Origin: Paraclostridium sordellii
GTDB taxonomy: Bacteria; Bacillota; Clostridia; Peptostreptococcales; Peptostreptococcaceae
Reading direction: 5' to 3'
Assembly: GCF_000953675.1 (NCBI RefSeq)
Contig: NZ_LN679998.1
Span: forward strand, 581,911 to 645,910
Length of the DNA: 64,000 bases
A program made the position numbers and the translations under genes. The notes beneath the pieces were generated by a model. That model was not told where the DNA came from, ran no database searches, and saw only the letters and a program-made list of their open reading frames with translations. How positions within the stretch are numbered: position 1 is the stretch's first letter; the number at the start of each line of letters is the position of its first letter. This document shows, in pieces, positions 1 through 8,797 of this stretch.

Positions 1-2041
1 AGGTGTTGAGGAGTTACCTGCAAGATATGTAAACTCAGCAATGGAACAATTAAAACTTAATATAGTTAAATCATTTGATGAAAATAGAATAACTTATGAT
101 AGTGTCAATGTGTATTCTACACCAAGAAGATTAACTGTTGTAGTTGACAATATATGTGAAAGACAAGAAGATTTAGAAGAAGAAGTAAAAGGTCCAGCTA
201 AAAAAATAGCTGTTGATGCTGATGGAAACTTCACTAAGCCACTTCTAGGATTTATGAAAAGTAAAGGTATAAAAGAAGAAGATTTATACTTTAAGCAAGT
301 TGGAAAAGAAGAGTATGCTTTCGGTAAAATAAAACAAGAAGGTAAGTTAACAAGCGAAGTTTTAAAAACTGTACTTCCAGAGGCTATAAAATCTATGACA
401 TTCCCTAAAGCTATGCGTTGGGGTGGAAAAAACATGAGATTTATAAGACCGATAAGATGGATGGTTTGCATATTAAATGATTCAGTACTTGATATAGAAC
501 TAGAAGGTATAGTATCTGGAAATGTTACTAAAGGACATAGATTCTTAGGAGAAAGTGAATTTGAAGTTAACACTTTAGATGAGTACTTAGCTAAGCTAAA
601 AGAAAACTTTGTAATATTAAATCAAGATGAGAGAAAATCTATTATAAAAGAACAATGTGAAGAAGTTGCTAAATCTTTAGGTGGAGAAATAGAACTTGAT
701 GAAGAGTTACTTGAAGAAGTAACTCATTTAGTAGAATATCCAACAGCTTTCTATGGAGAGTTTGATGAAGATTATGCTAAGCTTCCAAAAGAAGTTGTAA
801 TAACTCCTATGAAGCAACATCAAAGATACTTCCCAGTTTTAAAAGATGGTAAATTACTTCCAAACTTTATAGCAGTTAGAAATGGTGATAGTCATAGAAT
901 AGACAATGTTAAATCTGGTAATGAAAAAGTTTTAGAAGCTAGACTTGCAGATGCATTATTCTTCTATAAAGAAGATACTAAAAAGTCTTTAGAAAGTTAC
1001 ATAGAAAAATTAAAAACTGTTGTATTCCAAGCTAAACTTGGAACAGTATATGATAAAACATTAAGAATAGAAAAATTAGCTAATGATATATTAGATAAAT
1101 TAAATGAATTAGGTGTAAAAGAAGATACACTTCGTGCGGCTAAATTATGCAAGGCGGATTTAGTTACAGGTATGGTATTTGAATTTACAGAGCTTCAAGG
1201 TGTAATGGGAAGAGAATATGCAAAAGTAAGTGGAGAAAATGAAAATGTAGCAGAAGCTATATTTGAACATTATCTACCAAGATTTGCAGGAGATATACTT
1301 CCAAAAACTAAAGAGGGAATTGTTTTATCTATAGCTGACAAGCTAGACTCAATAGCAGGGTTCTTTGCAATAGGTATACAACCAACCGGTTCTCAAGACC
1401 CTTATGCACTTAGACGTCAAGCTCTAGGAATAATAAATATATTAATGGATAATAATCTAGATATAAGCTTAAAAGAGCTTGTAGATTTAACTCTTGATAA
1501 CTACTCATTTATAGAATTTAATAAAGAAGAAGTTTTAAACCAAATAATGGACTTCTTCAAAGATAGAATAAAGAATTTATTCAGAGATTTAGGAATAAGA
1601 TATGATGTTATAGATGCTATATTAAGTTCTAATATAGATGATATAGCAGATATGTATGCTAGAGCTAATGCACTAAACTCTTGGATAGATAAAGATGAGT
1701 TAGTTGAAATGTTAACAGCATTTAATAGAGTTGCAACTTTAGCTCAAAAAGCTGAAACTGATAAAGTTGACATAAACTTAATGAGAGAAGAAGCTGAATT
1801 TAATTTATATCAACAATTCCAAGAAATACGTTCTAATGTTGAACATTTATTAGCTGATAAAGAATATACTAAAGCTCTTGACGCTTTTGCTTCTTTAAGA
1901 CCAGCAATAGATAATATGTTTGACTCTGTCATGATAATGGACAAGGACGAGGCTATAAAGAATAACAGATTAGCTATATTAAAACAAATATATGACATAA
2001 TGTTAAATATTTGTGATTTATCTAAGATAGTATATAAGTAA
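1..2041 (+). CDS. glyS: Glycine--tRNA ligase beta subunit (5' end outside window)
   Basis: Beta subunit of the tetrameric (alpha2beta2) bacterial glycyl-tRNA synthetase, which charges tRNA-Gly; the beta chain recognises the tRNA. The reading frame is open from base 2, giving GVEELPARYVNSAMEQL, the conserved region that normally follows the first few residues of GlyS (NLLFEIGVEELPARY). The gene therefore begins just upstream of the window, and the ATG at 41 is internal. About 680 residues are visible, close to full family length. The C-terminal anticodon-binding-like domain is intact up to the TAA at 2039-2041. The glyQ alpha subunit is expected immediately upstream. A strong terminator follows. 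Confidence 0.96.
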   Translation, partial: GVEELPARYVNSAMEQLKLNIVKSFDENRITYDSVNVYSTPRRLTVVVDNICERQEDLEEEVKGPAKKIAVDADGNFTKPLLGFMKSKGIKEEDLYFKQVGKEEYAFGKIKQEGKLTSEVLKTVLPEAIKSMTFPKAMRWGGKNMRFIRPIRWMVCILNDSVLDIELEGIVSGNVTKGHRFLGESEFEVNTLDEYLAKLKENFVILNQDERKSIIKEQCEEVAKSLGGEIELDEELLEEVTHLVEYPTAFYGEFDEDYAKLPKEVVITPMKQHQRYFPVLKDGKLLPNFIAVRNGDSHRIDNVKSGNEKVLEARLADALFFYKEDTKKSLESYIEKLKTVVFQAKLGTVYDKTLRIEKLANDILDKLNELGVKEDTLRAAKLCKADLVTGMVFEFTELQGVMGREYAKVSGENENVAEAIFEHYLPRFAGDILPKTKEGIVLSIADKLDSIAGFFAIGIQPTGSQDPYALRRQALGIINILMDNNLDISLKELVDLTLDNYSFIEFNKEEVLNQIMDFFKDRIKNLFRDLGIRYDVIDAILSSNIDDIADMYARANALNSWIDKDELVEMLTAFNRVATLAQKAETDKVDINLMREEAEFNLYQQFQEIRSNVEHLLADKEYTKALDAFASLRPAIDNMFDSVMIMDKDEAIKNNRLAILKQIYDIMLNICDLSKIVYK

Positions 2042-2053
2042 TCTGCTTAAATG

Positions 2054-2080
2054 ACCGAGGGAATTTTTCCTCGGTTTTTA
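2054..2080 (+). terminator. Terminator after glyS
   Basis: ACCGAGG and CCTCGGT arms around an AATTTTT-type loop, followed by a T-rich tail, 13 bases after the glyS stop. Confidence 0.9.
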
Positions 2081-2115
2081 GTTTTTGTATTTACATTATA
2101 CTATAAAAAATATAT

Positions 2116-2153
2116 AATATACTATATGGAAGAAAAACGGATAAATAGTATAT
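2116..2153 (+). promoter_or_regulatory. Candidate operator upstream of the CcpN-like gene
   Basis: AATATACTATATG at 2116-2128 is followed by ATAGTATAT at 2145-2153, the inverse of its ATATACTAT core. The same element, AATATACTGTATG, stands at 3886-3898 before ppdK. CcpN regulators bind short AT-rich sites near the promoters of gluconeogenic genes, so autoregulation plus ppdK control is a reasonable inference. It has not been tested. Confidence 0.4.
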
Positions 2154-2169
2154 CACAATAAAAAGGAGT

Positions 2170-2811
2170 GTGATTATTATTCAACTTAATAACAGACAGT
2201 TAAAGATAATTGATATAGTCAAAGAAAATGAGCCAATAACAAGTGAGAGCATAGCAGCAATGCTTAATGTAACTAGAGCTACACTAAGATCAGACCTAGC
2301 TATTTTAACTATGACAGGCGTATTAGATGCAAGACCAAAGGTTGGGTATTTTTACTCGGGAATAGATAAAGTAAACTTATTAGGCGACAAAATAAAAAAT
2401 AAAACAGTAGCAGATATAATGAGTATGCCTATAATGGTTAGACAGGATACAAATGTTTATGACACTATAGTTAACATATTCTTATCTGATGTAGGTAGTA
2501 TATTTATAATAGATAGTGATGAAGAACTATGTGGAATAGTTTCTAGAAAAGATTTATTAAAGGTAACAATAGGTGGAGGAGACATAAATAAAATACCTGT
2601 AGGTATGATAATGACAAGAACTCCTAATGTTGTAACAGTAACACCAAATGATACTGTAGTACTAGCAGCAAAGAGAATTATAGAACATGAAGTTGATTCG
2701 ATTCCAGTTGTAGAAGAAATGAAAAGGGATAATAAATTAATACATAAGGTTGTGGGCAGAATTTCTAAAACTAACATAACTAAATTATTTTTAGAAATAG
2801 CAGATAATTAA
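2170..2811 (+). CDS. ccpN: CcpN-type transcriptional regulator (HTH plus paired CBS domains)
   Basis: Probable repressor of gluconeogenic/PEP-forming genes. Residues about 5-55 form a winged HTH (ESIAAMLNVTRATLRSDLAIL), and residues about 75-210 hold two CBS motifs that typically bind adenine nucleotides. Length, domain order and adjacency to the PPDK regulatory protein match B. subtilis CcpN-YqfL. The start is odd. AGGAG at 2164-2168 lies only one base before the GTG at 2170, and no ATG or TTG lies at normal spacing. An ATT at 2176 has 7-base spacing and could be the real start. It forms an operon with the next gene (10-base gap). Confidence 0.88.
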   Translation: MIIIQLNNRQLKIIDIVKENEPITSESIAAMLNVTRATLRSDLAILTMTGVLDARPKVGYFYSGIDKVNLLGDKIKNKTVADIMSMPIMVRQDTNVYDTIVNIFLSDVGSIFIIDSDEELCGIVSRKDLLKVTIGGGDINKIPVGMIMTRTPNVVTVTPNDTVVLAAKRIIEHEVDSIPVVEEMKRDNKLIHKVVGRISKTNITKLFLEIADN

Positions 2812-2821
2812 GGAGGAATAT

Positions 2822-3658
2822 ATGGAGAATTTAGTCATATATGTAATATCAGACTCAGTAGGGGAGACAGCTCAACAGGTAACTAAAGCTGCATTATCAC
2901 AATTTCAATTAAAAGATGATTATGAAATAAGAAGATTCCCTTATGTTGTTGAAGTTAATTTTTTAGAAGAAATTTTAGATAGTGCAAAAGAAGAAAATGC
3001 AATAGTTATATATACATTAGTAGAACAAGAACTTTTAGAGTTTACTGAGAAATACTGTGAAAGAGAAAGCTTAAGTTGTGTTGACTTAATGACTCCAATA
3101 TTAAGACAAATAACTAATAAGATAGGTGTTAAACCAAAGAGAGAGCCAGGAATTATAAGAAAATTAGATGAAACTTATTTTAAGAGAGTAGAAGCTATAG
3201 AGTTTGCTGTTAAGTATGATGACGGTAAAGATCAAAGAGGTATTTTACAAGCTGATGTAATTTTATTAGGAATATCAAGAACTTCTAAAACACCACTTAG
3301 TATGTACCTTGCAAATAAGAATATAAAGGTTGCAAATGTACCTTTAGTTCCAGAAATACCAATACCTAAAGAGGTATTTGAAATAAATCAAAAGAAGATA
3401 ATAGGGCTTACTAATACACCAGAGAAATTAAATCAAATAAGACAAGAAAGATTAAAGTCTTTAGGGTTATCAAGTAATGCAAACTATGCTAAATTTGATA
3501 GAATACTTCAGGAACTAGATTATTCAGATAAGATAATGAAAAAAGTAGGATGTCCTGTTATAGATGTTTCTAATAAAGCAATAGAAGAAACAGCAGGAAT
3601 TATAATGGACATAATGAAAGAAAATGGTCTTAAAGTATTTGGAGATAGCGATAAGTAG
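2822..3658 (+). CDS. ppdR: Pyruvate, phosphate dikinase regulatory protein (PDRP, DUF299)
   Basis: Bifunctional enzyme that inactivates PPDK by ADP-dependent phosphorylation of a threonine near its catalytic histidine, and reactivates it by phosphate-dependent removal. The 278-residue length is typical. The N-terminus VISDSVGETAQQVTKAAL and the P-loop-like GISRTSKTPLS (about residues 150-160) are hallmarks. AAGGAGGA precedes the ATG at good spacing. The target enzyme is encoded next door and keeps the regulated Thr-Ser-His triplet. The homologous PEP-synthase regulator is related, but the neighbouring ppdK decides the assignment. Confidence 0.95.
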   Translation: MENLVIYVISDSVGETAQQVTKAALSQFQLKDDYEIRRFPYVVEVNFLEEILDSAKEENAIVIYTLVEQELLEFTEKYCERESLSCVDLMTPILRQITNKIGVKPKREPGIIRKLDETYFKRVEAIEFAVKYDDGKDQRGILQADVILLGISRTSKTPLSMYLANKNIKVANVPLVPEIPIPKEVFEINQKKIIGLTNTPEKLNQIRQERLKSLGLSSNANYAKFDRILQELDYSDKIMKKVGCPVIDVSNKAIEETAGIIMDIMKENGLKVFGDSDK

Positions 3659-3666
3659 GATTTTAG

Positions 3667-3698
3667 TACACATCGAGAATATAGGTTTTCGGTGTGTA
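3667..3698 (+). other. Hairpin between ppdR and ppdK
   Basis: TACACATCGA pairs with TCGGTGTGTA over ten positions (one G-T). No T-run follows, so it is not a normal intrinsic terminator; it may be a 3' end or a processing structure. No gene is seen in 3659-3936. Confidence 0.4.
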
Positions 3699-3885
3699 GT
3701 ATAAATCTTATTTGTATAAATTATCATAAATCTAAAATGATAAGTCAAATTAAGATTTCTTAAAAATAGAGTATACAAATAAAAAACGTTTAACTCTATA
3801 ATTTTGAAAATACTAAATTTAGATTTTTAGTTATTATTTTAATTATATATTTCTAGGTATAACAAAAACAATCATACTTGAATAC

Positions 3886-3907
3886 AATATACTGTATGTA
3901 ATTGTGT
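3886..3907 (+). promoter_or_regulatory. Candidate operator upstream of ppdK
   Basis: ACAAT (3884-3888), ATACTGTAT and ATTGT form an imperfect palindrome about 35-50 bases before the ppdK start. Its AATATACTGTATG core (3886-3898) nearly repeats the element upstream of the CcpN-like gene. This is the expected position for a repressor site. Confidence 0.4.
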
Positions 3908-3936
3908 CTAAAAAATAATATTTAGGAGGAGTTTTT

Positions 3937-6555
3937 ATGAGTAAGTTTGTTTATAGTTTTGGTGAGGGTTCAAAAGAAATGAAGAGTCTTTTAGGTGGTA
4001 AGGGTGCTAACTTAGCCGAGATGACTAAGATAGGCTTACCAGTGCCTCCAGGATTTACTATTAGTACTGAAGCTTGCAATGATTATTATAAAAATAATGA
4101 ATGTATAAGAGAAGATATAAATGTTCAAATTGAGGAAAAGTTAGTTGAATTAGAAAACTCTTTAGGAAAGAAGTTAGGATGTAGCGAAAATCCACTTTTA
4201 TTATCTGTTCGTTCTGGTGCAGTTTTCTCAATGCCTGGTATGATGGATACTATATTAAACTTAGGTTTAAATGATACTTCTGTTAAGGCTTTAGCTAAAA
4301 ATACTCAAAATGAAAGATTTGCTTACGATAGTTATAGAAGATTTATACAGATGTTTTCAGATGTTGCTATGGGTGTTCCAAAGTATAAGTTTGAAAATGC
4401 TTTAGATAGAATAAAAGAAGAAAAAGGATATAAATTTGACACTGATCTTACTAGTGAAGACTTAAAGGTTTTAGTTGAAGACTATAAAAAAATATATAAA
4501 AAAGAAATAAGACAAAACTTCCCAGAAGATCCAAAAGAGCAGTTAATGTTAGCAATAAAAGCAGTATTTAAATCTTGGAATAATCCAAGAGCTAATGTAT
4601 ATCGTAAATTAAATGATATACCTCACAACTTAGGGACTGCAGTTAATATACAATCAATGGTATTTGGGAATATGGGAGAAACAAGTGGAACAGGGGTTGC
4701 ATTTACTAGAAATCCATCTACTGGAGAAAATAAATTATTTGGAGAATATTTAATTAATGCACAAGGAGAAGATGTTGTTGCAGGTATTAGAACTCCTCAA
4801 GATATAGAAACTTTAAAAGAAGTTATGCCAAAAATTTATGATGAGTTTGTAAAAATAACACATATACTTGAAAATCATTATAAAGATATGCAAGATATAG
4901 AATTTACAATTGAAAATGAAAAATTATATATACTTCAAACAAGAAACGGAAAAAGAACTGCAAAAGCAGCTATAAATATTGCAGTTGATTTAGTTGAAGA
5001 AGGAATAATAGATGAGAAAGAAGCCATAATGAGAATTGAGCCTAATCAATTAGATCAATTACTTCATCCAAACTTTGAAGAAAAATCTTTAAAAGATGCT
5101 AAACTTATAGCAAAAGGATTACCAGCTTCACCAGGTGCTAGTTGTGGTAAAATATACTTTAACGCAAATGATGTTGTTAATGCATCAGAAAAAGGTGAAG
5201 AAGTTATACTTGTAAGATTAGAAACTTCACCAGAAGATATAGAAGGCATGGTTGTATCAGAAGGTATACTTACAGCTAGAGGTGGTATGACATCTCATGC
5301 AGCAGTTGTTGCTAGAGGAATGGGAAAATGCTGTGTAGCTGGATGTGGAGAAATAAAAGTTGATGAATACTACAAAGAAATGACTGTAGATGGACTAGTT
5401 ATAAAAGAAGGAGATTACATATCTTTAGATGGATCAACAGGATGTGTATATTTAGGAAAAGTAGAAAAAACAGATGTTGCTCTTACTGGTAATTTTGAAA
5501 CTCTTATGAATTGGGTTGATAAATATAAAACTTTACAAGTTAGAACTAATGCTGATACTCCAAGAGATGCAGCTGTAGCTATAAAGTTTGGAGCAGAAGG
5601 TATAGGGCTTTGCAGAACTGAGCATATGTTCTTTGATGAAGATAGAATACCTGCAGTTAGAGAGATGATATTATCAAGAACAATAGAACAAAGATTAGTT
5701 GCTCTTGAAAAATTATTACCAATGCAAAGAGAAGACTTTACAGAGATATTTAAAGTTATGGATGGAAGACATGTGAACATAAGATTACTAGATCCACCAC
5801 TACACGAGTTCTTACCACATGATGATGATGCTATAGAAGCTTTAGCAGAAACTATGGGATTAGAAGTTAAAGAAATAAGAAAGAGAATAGTTGACTTACA
5901 AGAATTAAACCCAATGCTTGGACATAGAGGTTGTAGACTTGCTATAACTTATCCTGAAATAGCTATGATGCAAGCAAAAGCTATAATACAAGGAGCTATA
6001 GAAGCTAAACAAAGTGGAGTAGAAGTTAATCCTGAGATAATGATACCTTTAGTTGGAGAAGTGAAGGAATTAAAGACTATAAAAGAAAATGTAGTATCAG
6101 TAATAGAAGAAGAAATAAAAAAATCAGGAGTTAACATTGATTATACAGTAGGAACGATGATAGAGGTTCCTAGAGCTTGCTTAACAGCAGATGAAATAGC
6201 TACTGAAGCTGACTTCTTCAGTTTTGGTACAAATGACTTAACTCAAATGACATTTGGATACTCAAGAGATGATGCTAATAAATTCTTAGGAGACTATGTA
6301 AATAGTGAAATCTTAGAAAAAGATCCATTCCAAGTTTTAGATCAAAATGGAGTTGGAAAATTAGTTCAAATGGCAGCTAAATTAGGTAGAGGAGTTAAGC
6401 CAAACTTAAAACTAGGTATATGTGGAGAACATGGAGGAGAGCCATCTTCTATAGAATTCTGTTATAAAACAGGATTAAACTATGTATCTTGTTCACCATA
6501 TAGAGTACCTATTGCTAGACTTGCAGCAGCTCAAGCAGCTATAAAAAATAAATAG
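3937..6555 (+). CDS. ppdK: Pyruvate, phosphate dikinase
   Basis: Interconverts pyruvate + ATP + Pi and phosphoenolpyruvate + AMP + PPi in the cytoplasm. At 872 residues it matches the clostridial enzyme. The N-terminal nucleotide-binding domain begins GGKGANLAEM. The swivelling phosphohistidine domain has GGMTSHAAVVARG with His454 catalytic and Thr452 the site regulated by the neighbouring PDRP. The C-terminal PEP/pyruvate barrel carries GICGEHGGEP with the catalytic Cys829. The SD is TAGGAGGAG. Pyruvate carboxylase is also encoded in this window, so both pyruvate-to-PEP and pyruvate-to-oxaloacetate routes are present. Confidence 0.98.
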   Translation: MSKFVYSFGEGSKEMKSLLGGKGANLAEMTKIGLPVPPGFTISTEACNDYYKNNECIREDINVQIEEKLVELENSLGKKLGCSENPLLLSVRSGAVFSMPGMMDTILNLGLNDTSVKALAKNTQNERFAYDSYRRFIQMFSDVAMGVPKYKFENALDRIKEEKGYKFDTDLTSEDLKVLVEDYKKIYKKEIRQNFPEDPKEQLMLAIKAVFKSWNNPRANVYRKLNDIPHNLGTAVNIQSMVFGNMGETSGTGVAFTRNPSTGENKLFGEYLINAQGEDVVAGIRTPQDIETLKEVMPKIYDEFVKITHILENHYKDMQDIEFTIENEKLYILQTRNGKRTAKAAINIAVDLVEEGIIDEKEAIMRIEPNQLDQLLHPNFEEKSLKDAKLIAKGLPASPGASCGKIYFNANDVVNASEKGEEVILVRLETSPEDIEGMVVSEGILTARGGMTSHAAVVARGMGKCCVAGCGEIKVDEYYKEMTVDGLVIKEGDYISLDGSTGCVYLGKVEKTDVALTGNFETLMNWVDKYKTLQVRTNADTPRDAAVAIKFGAEGIGLCRTEHMFFDEDRIPAVREMILSRTIEQRLVALEKLLPMQREDFTEIFKVMDGRHVNIRLLDPPLHEFLPHDDDAIEALAETMGLEVKEIRKRIVDLQELNPMLGHRGCRLAITYPEIAMMQAKAIIQGAIEAKQSGVEVNPEIMIPLVGEVKELKTIKENVVSVIEEEIKKSGVNIDYTVGTMIEVPRACLTADEIATEADFFSFGTNDLTQMTFGYSRDDANKFLGDYVNSEILEKDPFQVLDQNGVGKLVQMAAKLGRGVKPNLKLGICGEHGGEPSSIEFCYKTGLNYVSCSPYRVPIARLAAAQAAIKNK

Positions 6556-6562
6556 TTTATAA

Positions 6563-6600
6563 TAAAAGGAATTGGATTAGCCAATTCCTTTTTTATTTTT
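6563..6600 (+). terminator. Terminator after ppdK
   Basis: AAAGGAATTGG and CCAATTCCTTTT arms followed by TTTTATTTTT. Confidence 0.93.
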
Positions 6601-6838
6601 ATGAATTTAACTTATGAGTAATGAATATCTTAATTCAAAATAATATCAAAGTATTATATTATGTAATTCTTTAGTTTGTAATAATATAAGTATCCTTACT
6701 ATTTACATATTCTTAATAAAGATTACTTATAATTAACCTTTATATAATATGGACTTAACATAATAAATTTAAAATGAAAGTGTAAGAAAATTTCGATAAA
6801 AGATGTTAAAAATTATAACATATTATGGAGGGGCTTTT

Positions 6839-7672
6839 ATGTTTAAGAAAAAAATAGGTGTTTTATTATTAAGTACAATAATGGTAGGTGCTTTATCAGT
6901 AGGTTGTGGGTCAAATGATTCAGCAGGAAGTAAAGATGAAAGTAAAATAACTATATCGGGATCTACATCAGTAGGACCCCTTATGGAAAAAGAAGAAGAA
7001 GGTTATAAGGAAAAAGATTCTAATGTATCTATAGAAATAAATCAATTAGGAACATCAGCAGGTATAAAAGACACTATAAGTGGAGTTGCTCAAATTGGTA
7101 TGGCATCAAGAGACTTAAAGGATGCAGAGAAAAAAGAAGGTTTAAAAGAAACTAAGATTGCTATAGATGGGATAGGTATAATAACTCATAAAGGAAATAC
7201 AGTAAAATCACTTACAATGGATCAAATAAAAGGTATATACACAGGTAAAATAAAAAACTGGAAAGAGGTTGGAGGAAAAGATGCTCCTATAGTTGTAGTA
7301 TCTAGAGAGGATGGATCGGGAACAAGAGATGCATTTCAAGAGATAGTTGGATATGACTCTACAGAGTTAGCTAAAGATGCACAAATAAGTGATGGTAATG
7401 GAAACGTAAAATCAACAGTAGCTGGAAATGAAAATGCAATAGGATATACTTCGTTTAGCTATTTAGATGATAGTATAAATGCACTTCAAGTAGATGGTGT
7501 TAACCCAACAGCAGAAAATGCTAAAAGTGGAGATTATAAATTATCAAGACCATTTTTATTAGTATACAAAGAAGATAAATTAGGTGAAAGTGGAAAGAAA
7601 TTTGTAGATTATATATTAAGTGAAGATGGTCAAAAAATAGTAAAAGAAGATGGATTAATAACTATTAAATAA
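6839..7672 (+). CDS. pstS: Phosphate ABC transporter substrate-binding lipoprotein
   Basis: Extracellular phosphate receptor. From the ATG at 6839 (GGAGGGG six bases before) the 277-residue product has a short lipoprotein signal with lipobox LSVGC, then the PstS fold: SGSTSVGPLMEKEEEGY near the N-terminus, the phosphate-loop region SREDGSGTRDAFQE, and NAIGYTSFSYLD. An in-frame ATG 36 bases upstream lacks an SD and is rejected. The usual pstC, pstA, pstB and phoU do not follow; a zinc-ribbon gene does. It must work with a transporter encoded elsewhere or act as an extra receptor. No clear Pho box was identified in 6601-6838. Confidence 0.92.
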   Translation: MFKKKIGVLLLSTIMVGALSVGCGSNDSAGSKDESKITISGSTSVGPLMEKEEEGYKEKDSNVSIEINQLGTSAGIKDTISGVAQIGMASRDLKDAEKKEGLKETKIAIDGIGIITHKGNTVKSLTMDQIKGIYTGKIKNWKEVGGKDAPIVVVSREDGSGTRDAFQEIVGYDSTELAKDAQISDGNGNVKSTVAGNENAIGYTSFSYLDDSINALQVDGVNPTAENAKSGDYKLSRPFLLVYKEDKLGESGKKFVDYILSEDGQKIVKEDGLITIK

Positions 7673-7738
7673 TTATACAAAAACATATCACAAATTAAAC
7701 TTTAACCATATTATATATTATTAAGACTATATTTGTTA

Positions 7739-7752
7739 TATGGGGGGATAGT
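7739..7752 (+). promoter_or_regulatory. G-rich Shine-Dalgarno of the zinc-ribbon gene, complementary to a small-RNA loop
   Basis: TATGGGGGGATAGT includes six consecutive G six bases before the GTG start at 7754. It is the exact reverse complement of 20297-20310 in the C-rich small RNA candidate (ACTATCCCCCCATA). Confidence 0.6.
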
Positions 7753-7753
7753 T

Positions 7754-8002
7754 GTGATAAAATGCCCAAGATGTGGAAAAGAAGTTTCAAATAGACCAGG
7801 AACTGTTTGCCCAAGATGTGGTTTAGATGTAGGAAAGGTCACAGAAAAAGTTAGATGCCCAGAACCTAGTTGTAGAGCTTTGGTATCTAAAAAATTAGAA
7901 TACTGCCCAAAATGTGGGTGCAAATTAAAGGGATATAATTTAAGTGAAGTATTGAAAATAGCAAAAATGAGATTTAGTAATACATTTTCTGATGAAGATT
8001 AA
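7754..8002 (+). CDS. Small zinc-ribbon protein
   Basis: An 82-residue soluble protein of tandem zinc ribbons. Cysteine pairs CPRCG (residues 4-8), CPRCG (19-23), a CPEPSC variant and CPKCGC are spaced as metal knuckles, leaving a short charged C-terminal tail. The start is set by GGGGGG at 7742-7747 followed by GTG at 7754; no ATG gives the first CPRCG. It may bind zinc and nucleic acid or protein partners; the specific role is unknown. It sits between pstS and an HD hydrolase with its own terminator. Its translation start is the best predicted target of the C-rich RNA near 20.3 kb. Confidence 0.85.
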   Translation: MIKCPRCGKEVSNRPGTVCPRCGLDVGKVTEKVRCPEPSCRALVSKKLEYCPKCGCKLKGYNLSEVLKIAKMRFSNTFSDED

Positions 8003-8034
8003 AAAGAAGCTTTTAAAAGCTTCTTTTTATTTTA
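8003..8034 (+). terminator. Terminator after zinc-ribbon gene
   Basis: AAAGAAGCTTTTAAAAGCTTCTTTTT hairpin with a T-rich tail. Confidence 0.92.
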
Positions 8035-8100
8035 TACAATTAGATATAAAATTAAAGTAGTATAAAGTTATTTAGCAATATTAAGTTGAAAGGATAAACT

Positions 8101-8739
8101 ATGGATAGAGAACTAAAGATAAGAGAAACTAAAGAATTCGTTATAAAAAAATTATTTGGAGAAGCAAGTGGACATGATTGGTTCCATATAGAAAGAGTTT
8201 ATAACTTAGCTAAATTTATGGCTAAAGAAGAGGGTGCAGATACATTTATAGTTGAGATGGCAGCGTTATTACATGATATAGATGATTGGAAGTTTTCTAA
8301 GAATGAAAATCTAGTAGAAATATTCTTAAATGAAATTAAATTACACAAAAGTGATATAGAAAAAATAAAAAGTATAATAAATACTATGTCTTATAAGGGG
8401 GGAGTAGTAGATTCAACTCAATATAGTATAGAAGGAATGATAGTTCAAGATGCAGATAGATTAGATGCCATGGGAGCAATAGGAATAGCTAGGGCATTTG
8501 CATATGGAGGAAATAAAAATAGAGTAATATATCATCCAAGTATAAATCCTATGGAATATAAAAATTTGGATGAGGTGAAAAATAAGAATAATCATACTAT
8601 AAATCATTTTTATGAAAAGTTACTTAAATTAAAAGATTTAATGAATACAGAAACAGCTAAAAAAATAGCTCATGAGAGACATGAGTTTATGGAAAAATAT
8701 CTAAATGAATTTTTTTATGAGTGGAATTTAAAAATGTGA
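8101..8739 (+). CDS. HD-domain phosphohydrolase (YedJ/YpgQ type)
   Basis: Cytoplasmic metal-dependent phosphohydrolase of 212 residues. The metal ligands are in order: HxxRV-type His29 in GHDWFHIERV, the HD pair in AALLHDIDDW (58-59), and the distal Asp in QDADRLDAMGAIGIAR. This spacing is characteristic of the YedJ family; a B. subtilis relative, YpgQ, hydrolyses nucleoside triphosphates to monophosphate and PPi. The natural substrate here is not determinable. It is a single gene with AAAGGA-type SD and a strong shared terminator. Confidence 0.88.
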   Translation: MDRELKIRETKEFVIKKLFGEASGHDWFHIERVYNLAKFMAKEEGADTFIVEMAALLHDIDDWKFSKNENLVEIFLNEIKLHKSDIEKIKSIINTMSYKGGVVDSTQYSIEGMIVQDADRLDAMGAIGIARAFAYGGNKNRVIYHPSINPMEYKNLDEVKNKNNHTINHFYEKLLKLKDLMNTETAKKIAHERHEFMEKYLNEFFYEWNLKM

Positions 8740-8748
8740 TATTAAAAT

Positions 8749-8797
8749 AGAAATAAAATAGAGGATTTATACTTTATAAATCTTCTATTTTATTTCT
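8749..8797. terminator. Long bidirectional terminator between convergent genes
   Basis: A 22-base inverted repeat with a single G-T mismatch (8749-8770 and 8776-8797), loop only five bases. Convergent HD hydrolase and glycosyltransferase genes end here; the stop codon of the latter lies in the loop. Confidence 0.93.

Noticed and set aside
94-573. 159-codon minus-strand frame within glyS
   Set aside because: Antisense to a conserved synthetase sequence and lacking initiation signals.
6601-6838. Pho box upstream of pstS
   Set aside because: TTAACC and TTAACA occur, but not as properly spaced direct repeats; AT-richness makes chance likely.
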